Positions 59,228 through 64,000 of a DNA stretch of 64,000 nucleotides are shown here, piece by piece. The first letter of the stretch is position 1. Each line of letters starts with the position of its first letter. The DNA comes from Leisingera methylohalidivorans DSM 14336. GTDB lineage: Bacteria > Pseudomonadota > Alphaproteobacteria > Rhodobacterales > Rhodobacteraceae. Location of the stretch: NCBI RefSeq assembly GCF_000511355.1, contig NC_023146.1:102991-166990 (forward strand). The letters run 5' to 3'. Below the pieces are notes generated by a model that was not told the DNA's origin, did not search any database, and was given only the letters and a program-made list of their open reading frames with translations. A program made the translations under genes and the position numbers.

Positions 59228-61645
59228 TCAGGCCCGCAGGCGTGTGCCCTTGGGGTCGAAGGGGGCCGCTTCCAGGATCCGTGCCTTGTGCGGTTTGCCG
59301 AGAATGAAGACCTCGACCTCATCGCCCGGCTTGGCAACCGCCGGGTTGGCATATCCCAGCGCCAGCGACTTGCCGACCGAATAGCCATAAGCGCCCGAGG
59401 TGACCCGGCCTGCCGGCTGGCCGTCCGGGGTGAAGATCGGCTCGCCGCCGGAGGCATCGGCATCATTCACCGCGTCGATCTCAAAGGCCGACAGCATCTC
59501 GCGCGGGGCGTTGTCCTTTACTTTCAGATAGGCGTCCTTGTTGAGGAAGTCCTTGTCCAGCTTGATGAGCCCGGCCAGGCCAACCTCCTGCGGCCAGTAT
59601 TCCTGGCTGTATTCGCGGCCCCAGGAGCCATAGCCCTTTTCGATCCGCAAGGAGCCAAGCGCACGGCCGCCGACCGGACCGCCGCCGAACTCTTTTGCGG
59701 CTTCCAGAAGGGCCGCGTAGAGCTTGACCTGGTCCTCTTCGGCACAGTGAAGCTCCCAGCCCAGATCGCCGGTGAAGGACACGCGGATCGCCAGGCATTC
59801 CACCTCCGCCACGTCGATGGTGCGCGAGCGCATGAAGCGGAAGGATTCGTTCGACAGATCGGCATTGGTCAGCCGCTGCAGCATGCCGCGCGATTTTGGA
59901 CCGGCGACGTTGAAGCCCGCGATGCGGTTGGTGGCGACCTCGAATGTAGTGCCCTCCGGCAGCTCCACCATGTTGAAGAAGCGCTGGTGATAGCGTTCCG
60001 CCATGCCGGAGCCGACCATCATGTACTCGTCATCCGCCACCTTGGTGATGGTGAAGTCGCCGGCCACGCCGCCACGGACCGAGATCAGCGGGGTCAGGCA
60101 GGAACGGCCAACCTCAGTGGGCACCTTGTTGGCGACCAGCTTGTCCAGCCAGTCAAACGCGCCGGGGCCTTTGATAACGTAGTTGGCGAAGTTCGAGATG
60201 TCGATCACGCCGACGTTTTCGCGCAGCATGCTGACTTCGCGGCCCACCGGCTCCCACCAGTTCTGGCGGTTGAAGCTGTTGGTGTCCTGGGTGCCGGGGG
60301 TGCCGGAGAACCACAAGGGATGCTCCCAGCCGCAGTTCAGACCGAATACGCAGCCCAGTTCCTTTTGCAGCTCATACACCGGGCGCACACGGGCCGGGCG
60401 GCCGGCGCTGCGTTCCTCGTTCGGGAAATGGATGGCGAAACGGTGCGCGTACTGGTCCGCGACGCGGGATTTGGTGAACGCCTTGTCTGCCCAGTCGCCA
60501 AAGCGCGCCAGATCCCAGGCGAACATGTCGTATTGCGGCTCGCCCTCGATCATCCACTGGGCTGCCAGCAGGCCAAGGCCGCCGGACTGCGAGAATCCGG
60601 GGATGATGCCGGTGCAGCAGAAGTAATTCTTCAGCTCCGGCACCGGACCCCAGATGGCGTTGGAGTCGGGCGACCAGATCATCGGGCCGTTGATGACGCG
60701 TTTGACACCCGCGGTTTCGGCGCAGGGCACCCGCTCGGTGGCGCGGATCACGTTTTCCATGATCCGGTCCAGATCGTCCGGGAACAGCTCATGGGCAAAG
60801 TCCAGCGGGGTGCCGTTTTCGGCCCAGAAGCGCATGTCTTTTTCATAGGCGCCGATCAGGAAGCCGTTGCCTTCCTGGCGGAAATAGTATTCGCCGTCGC
60901 GGTCGGCGATCGAGGGCAGGCGGCGGCCCAGATTGGCAACCTCGCTGATGGATTCGGTGACGAAATACTGGTGCTCGGTTGGCTGCAGCGGCAGGGTGAG
61001 CCCCGCCATCGCCGCCACCTCGCGGCCCCAGAGGCCGCCTGCGTTCACCACCCACTGGGTGTGGATGTCGCCCGTTTCGGTTTTCACGATCCAGCTGCCG
61101 TCAGGCTGCTGCTCGGTGCCGATCACCGGGCAGAACCGTTCGATTTGCGCCCCCATGGCGCGGGCGCCGGCCGCATAGGCCATGGTGACGCCCGAGGGGT
61201 CCACATTGCCGCCATCGGGTTCGAACATGATGCAGCGGATGTCGTCGAACTGGGCCAGCGGGTGCAGCTCCTTGGCCTGTTCACGGCTGACCTCATGGAA
61301 GTTCAGGCCGTAGTATTTTGCCTTGGCCTCCTGCAGGCGCAGCTGATGCTCGCGCTGTTCGGTCTTGGCAAGATACAGCGAACCCGGCTGGAACACGCCG
61401 CAGCCCTGGCCGGTTTCCTTTTCCAGCTCCTTATACAGGTTCATGGTATAGTGCTGGACGCGGGTCACGTTGTTGTTGTCGTGCAGCCCGTGGATGTTGG
61501 CCGCGGCGTGCCAGGTGGAGCCGGCGGTCAGCTCGTCGCGCTCCAGCAGGACAACATCGGTCCAGCCGAGTTTGGCCAGATGGTAGAGGATCGAGCAGCC
61601 GACCAGGCCCCCGCCGATGACAACTGCCTGTGCATGGGTTTTCAT
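59228..61645 (-). CDS. dimethylglycine dehydrogenase-like FAD oxidoreductase with GcvT domain
   Basis: An 805-residue protein of the dimethylglycine/sarcosine dehydrogenase family. The N-terminal DAO domain has AVVIGGGLVGCSILYHLAKL for FAD and TAGSTWHAAANIHGLHDNNN, whose His is the usual site of covalent FAD. After about residue 370 comes the FAO middle segment. A C-terminal GcvT aminomethyltransferase domain (about 425-800) follows, with EVSMLRENVGVIDISNFANY, DLGWELHCAEEDQVKLYAAL and GTRLRA at the end. The enzyme should oxidise an N-methyl group and pass the C1 unit to tetrahydrofolate. Dimethylglycine from betaine is the obvious candidate; sarcosine is possible. Confidence 0.9.
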   Translation of the reverse strand: MKTHAQAVVIGGGLVGCSILYHLAKLGWTDVVLLERDELTAGSTWHAAANIHGLHDNNNVTRVQHYTMNLYKELEKETGQGCGVFQPGSLYLAKTEQREHQLRLQEAKAKYYGLNFHEVSREQAKELHPLAQFDDIRCIMFEPDGGNVDPSGVTMAYAAGARAMGAQIERFCPVIGTEQQPDGSWIVKTETGDIHTQWVVNAGGLWGREVAAMAGLTLPLQPTEHQYFVTESISEVANLGRRLPSIADRDGEYYFRQEGNGFLIGAYEKDMRFWAENGTPLDFAHELFPDDLDRIMENVIRATERVPCAETAGVKRVINGPMIWSPDSNAIWGPVPELKNYFCCTGIIPGFSQSGGLGLLAAQWMIEGEPQYDMFAWDLARFGDWADKAFTKSRVADQYAHRFAIHFPNEERSAGRPARVRPVYELQKELGCVFGLNCGWEHPLWFSGTPGTQDTNSFNRQNWWEPVGREVSMLRENVGVIDISNFANYVIKGPGAFDWLDKLVANKVPTEVGRSCLTPLISVRGGVAGDFTITKVADDEYMMVGSGMAERYHQRFFNMVELPEGTTFEVATNRIAGFNVAGPKSRGMLQRLTNADLSNESFRFMRSRTIDVAEVECLAIRVSFTGDLGWELHCAEEDQVKLYAALLEAAKEFGGGPVGGRALGSLRIEKGYGSWGREYSQEYWPQEVGLAGLIKLDKDFLNKDAYLKVKDNAPREMLSAFEIDAVNDADASGGEPIFTPDGQPAGRVTSGAYGYSVGKSLALGYANPAVAKPGDEVEVFILGKPHKARILEAAPFDPKGTRLRA

Positions 61646-61884
61646 GCGTCTGTTTCCCTTGCCTGCGCCTCTGGCACGGCTCGCCCCGCAGGCTGGGGAG
61701 AGCCGCCAATTCTGTCGTGGCGACCCTAGCTGCGAGCGGATGGGATGACCCGTGAAGAATTCAAACCCAATGGCCCCGGATTCGATGGGTCATCGGAGCG
61801 CGGGGCACTTCCTGCTGAAAGAGAGGCCGGGCTGCGTCTGGCCCTCCCCTGGGAATGCGCTGCCCTCAGCAAAATTGGGAGACG

Positions 61885-63138
61885 CTAACCTGCAATCTCT
61901 TTCATCACGGCGAGGAACTTCGCCACTTCACCGATGCTGTTGTAGTGGCACATGGAGACGCGGACGCAAGCCTCCATGCCAAGCGGTGTCAGGATATTGC
62001 CCGAGTAGTGATCCGCCTTGCGCAAATGGGTGCGGATGCCCTGCTCGTTCAGGCGCTTCACCACCTCCACCGATGGCACAGTATCCACAGCAAGCGATAC
62101 CAGCCCTTCGCGCGCCGGGTTATCTGCGCCGCCCAGAATGGTGACGCCCTCTATCTCCGCCAGGCCGGGCAGGTTGCCGGTGCCATGGATCATTGCATCG
62201 GTCAGTGCCTTTTCATGGGCATGGATTGCTTCGCCCGCGGCCACGAATTTTTCGCGCCGGTCCGTGGCACCGCTGACTTCGCCGCCGAGCCATTCCAGGT
62301 AATCGGCCACATCGGAGAGAGTTGCATAGCTGCCGGTGTCGCGGGTGCCCATTTCCCAGTTGTCCTCCGGTCCGTCGATCAGCGAATTGTGCGGCAGCTT
62401 GGTCAGCCGATCGGAGATCCAGGCCAGCCCGTAGCCGTGGCGCGAAAACATCTTGTAGGGCGAGATCACATAGCCGTCGGCGCCGTAGGCCGTCAGGTCA
62501 ATGCGGCCATGGGCGGCATGCTGGATGCCGTCGACGATGATCAGACAGTCCGGCGCCACCTCGCGGATGGCGGCGGCGCAGGCGGCAAGGTCGACGCCCA
62601 TCCCCGTCACGGGGGAGGTATGGACGATGGTGGCGACAACCGTTTCCGGGGTGACCGCCTGGGCGTAGGCCTCTGCAGTGATGGTGCCGGTGGCGTTGTC
62701 ATGCGGGATCAGCACATGGTTCTGCCGCGCCACCCCGGCCCAGCGGGCACAGGCGGAGCGGGTGGCCGGATGCTCCAGCGTCGAACCCAGAACGGTGCCG
62801 CCCTCAGGCGAGCCGAGACAGGCGTTCATGATCAGGCGGAACAACAGCTCGGTGCCGCTTTCGCCGGCAAAGAACTGGCCGCCCGCCGCGTTCATGAAAA
62901 CGCGCATATCGTCCTTGGCCTTGGCGATGACCCGCACCAGCTCGTGGCTGCCGGGGTTGTCGCGGCCCTGGTTGTCGGCGATCGCGGCATAGCGGGCGGA
63001 GGTTTCCACCACCGAGTTCAGCGTCAGCGCGCCGCCGGCGTTTTCAAAGAAGATGCGGCTGCCCTGCTGCGGGCAGGTGTCAACTTGGGTAAAGCGGGCG
63101 CGGATTTTGTCCAACAGGGTGTCGGTGATCTGGGTCAT
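61885..63138 (-). CDS. class V aminotransferase / cysteine desulfurase-like protein
   Basis: A 417-residue PLP-dependent fold-type I protein. IFFENAGGALTLNSVVETSA is the start block, LVRVIAKAKDDMRVFMNAAG follows, DCLIIVDGIQHAAHGRIDLT holds the Asp and His that contact PLP, and GYVISPYKMFSRHGYGLAWI the Lys that forms the Schiff base. It is more like the isopenicillin-N-epimerase/CsdA-like branch than IscS. The amino donor or substrate is unknown. ATG 63138 gives a normal start. It lies 239 bases upstream of the dimethylglycine dehydrogenase-like gene in the same direction; nothing was seen in the gap. Confidence 0.86.
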   Translation of the reverse strand: MTQITDTLLDKIRARFTQVDTCPQQGSRIFFENAGGALTLNSVVETSARYAAIADNQGRDNPGSHELVRVIAKAKDDMRVFMNAAGGQFFAGESGTELLFRLIMNACLGSPEGGTVLGSTLEHPATRSACARWAGVARQNHVLIPHDNATGTITAEAYAQAVTPETVVATIVHTSPVTGMGVDLAACAAAIREVAPDCLIIVDGIQHAAHGRIDLTAYGADGYVISPYKMFSRHGYGLAWISDRLTKLPHNSLIDGPEDNWEMGTRDTGSYATLSDVADYLEWLGGEVSGATDRREKFVAAGEAIHAHEKALTDAMIHGTGNLPGLAEIEGVTILGGADNPAREGLVSLAVDTVPSVEVVKRLNEQGIRTHLRKADHYSGNILTPLGMEACVRVSMCHYNSIGEVAKFLAVMKEIAG

Positions 63139-63291
63139 AGCATGTCCAACCGGGCAAGAGTTCAATTTGCCGCTACAGTAGGGCTGTTGCGAGGCGGGAG
63201 CATGCAATAAATTCACAGGCTGAGAAGCGGAAAATTCTGTGGCTGCCGCTTGAGCCTGCGATAGAGGAAGGAACCGCCCGGCGCCACCGCC

Positions 63292-63354
63292 GGGCAGCGC
63301 CCGACCCTCCCCAATGGAAGGCGCTTCGCCGGAGCCCTGGGTCGGACGCTGCCC
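63292..63354. repeat. long inverted-repeat intergenic element, copy B
   Basis: GGGCAGCGCCCG (63292-63303) and CGGACGCTGCCC (63343-63354), one mismatch, bracket a shorter interior of 39 bases than copy A at 59104. The flanking GCCCTTGGT is shared. It lies downstream of the racemase-family gene on the reverse strand. Confidence 0.6.
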
Positions 63355-63384
63355 TTGGTTGGTGGAAACAATCCTAGCTCAAAT

Positions 63385-64000
63385 TTAGGTGATGAACCCT
63401 GGAAACGGCGCGCGCAGGGCCGCCCGGTGCACCATCTCCGACAGCGTGATGATGTCGAACACCGGCCGTTTCAGCTCGGCCTGCAGGGCATGGGCATAAG
63501 GCGGCAGATCGGTGCATTCCAGCACGATCGGGCCGATCTCCGGGTTGCGCGTGATCATACCCCTGGCTGCGGCCAGAAGCTCCGCTTCGACCTTGGCCAG
63601 ATCCATCGCGGTGCGTTCATTGCGCAGGATCACGGTGGTAAACTCCTCAGCCTCATCCAGCCCCTGCACCACTATCGGCGTGTGTTCTGCACCCGCGCCT
63701 TGCAGGTGCGCCCGGGTCAGGCTGGCGGCGGAGGCGGTGATCACACCAACCGGGCGCCCGGTCATCTGATGCGCCAGCGGCACCTGGATCAGCGAGGAGA
63801 CAAACACCGGCACGTTCACCGCCGCCGCGATCTCCCGCTGGAAAATCGCCAGAAACCCGCAGGAGCCGGTGATCGCCCGCACGCCTTTGTCTTCCAGCCG
63901 TTTGGCGGCGCCGATCAGCCGGTCCTTCATCTCACCCGTCGGGTTGGCCAGAAGTTTCGGAACGGTGATCCCGTCCAGCATCTCATAAAGCGTGGTGAAG
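63385..64000 (-). CDS. aspartate/glutamate racemase family protein, partial
   Basis: The reverse-strand frame ends at 63385 and is open to the right edge, giving 204 residues without the N-terminus. Both catalytic cysteines of the Asp/Glu racemase superfamily are present: AITGSCGFLAIFQ and IVLECTDLPPYAHAL. VFVSSLIQVPLAHQMTGRPV and GVITASAASLTRAHL are further family blocks. Members racemise aspartate, glutamate or hydantoins or decarboxylate malonates, so the reaction is not defined. Confidence 0.87.
   Translation of the reverse strand, partial: FTTLYEMLDGITVPKLLANPTGEMKDRLIGAAKRLEDKGVRAITGSCGFLAIFQREIAAAVNVPVFVSSLIQVPLAHQMTGRPVGVITASAASLTRAHLQGAGAEHTPIVVQGLDEAEEFTTVILRNERTAMDLAKVEAELLAAARGMITRNPEIGPIVLECTDLPPYAHALQAELKRPVFDIITLSEMVHRAALRAPFPGFIT

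Noticed and set aside
59138..61729. 863-residue open frame on the forward strand
   Set aside because: It is the mirror of the dimethylglycine dehydrogenase-like gene, with no recognisable motifs and no ribosome site.

Overview
The window reads as part of a large repABC-type extrachromosomal replicon (plasmid or chromid) of a GC-rich alphaproteobacterium. The gene content (hut genes, BCCT and Pot/Ugp-type transporters, MttB-like and dimethylglycine dehydrogenase-like proteins, carnitine catabolism) is typical of the Rhodobacteraceae roseobacter group. No rRNA, tRNA, insertion sequence, prophage or CRISPR array was seen.

Layout. 1-366: 5' part of an MttB-family methyltransferase running off the left edge. 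0.9-4.7 kb: repA-repB-repC with an antisense counter-transcript RNA between repB and repC, and a set of identical palindromes (AATTGTCAGCTGACAATT), the likely partition sites. One copy holds the repC stop codon, one lies inside hutI and a slightly degenerate one lies at 32.2 kb. 4.7-6.1 kb: an MFS exporter with a His-rich tail. 6.2-11.3 kb: hutIHGU for histidine degradation. 11.4-17.6 kb: ugpBAEC plus a glycerophosphodiester phosphodiesterase, with a divergent LysR regulator.

17.7-28.6 kb is the most interesting accessory region. A GntR/FCD regulator with a textbook operator faces a cluster encoding a DUF1185 protein, an alpha/beta hydrolase, a flavin reductase fused to a degenerate Nudix-like domain, a luciferase-like monooxygenase and an aldehyde dehydrogenase. 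These are followed by an FAD monooxygenase, RidA, a DUF1028 protein, a second aldehyde dehydrogenase and a LysR regulator. The composition parallels the Rut pyrimidine pathway without being it, and suggests an uncharacterised oxidative pathway for a nitrogen-containing compound.

28.7-36.3 kb: a trimethylamine-dehydrogenase-family flavoprotein, dodecin, an ArgE-like deacylase and a complete PotABCD-like ABC transporter. 36.7-45.1 kb: a carnitine catabolic locus with a GlxA/CdhR-type regulator, acetoacetate-CoA ligase, BKACE, a carnitine dehydrogenase-thioesterase fusion and a BCCT transporter. Together these would turn carnitine into glycine betaine plus acetoacetyl-CoA. 45.2-50.2 kb (minus strand): RidA, aldehyde dehydrogenase, an acetolactate-synthase-like TPP enzyme and a membrane-anchored glutamate-synthase-like FMN protein.

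50.5-55.9 kb is a zone of gene decay. It holds an agmatinase remnant and an MttB remnant, each next to a copy of a dispersed palindromic repeat, around an intact PNPOx-ferredoxin reductase fusion and a GST/LysR pair. 55.9-64 kb: an MmgE/PrpD protein, a LysR regulator, an AbrB-Doc toxin-antitoxin pair, a dimethylglycine dehydrogenase-like flavoprotein, a class V aminotransferase and a partial Asp/Glu racemase-family gene.

Overall the segment looks like a nutrient-scavenging replicon for methylated onium compounds (carnitine, betaine, dimethylglycine), histidine, glycerophosphodiesters and amines. The plasmid maintenance functions are RepABC, the par sites and the Doc system. All functions are inferred from reading translated sequence; no database search was possible.
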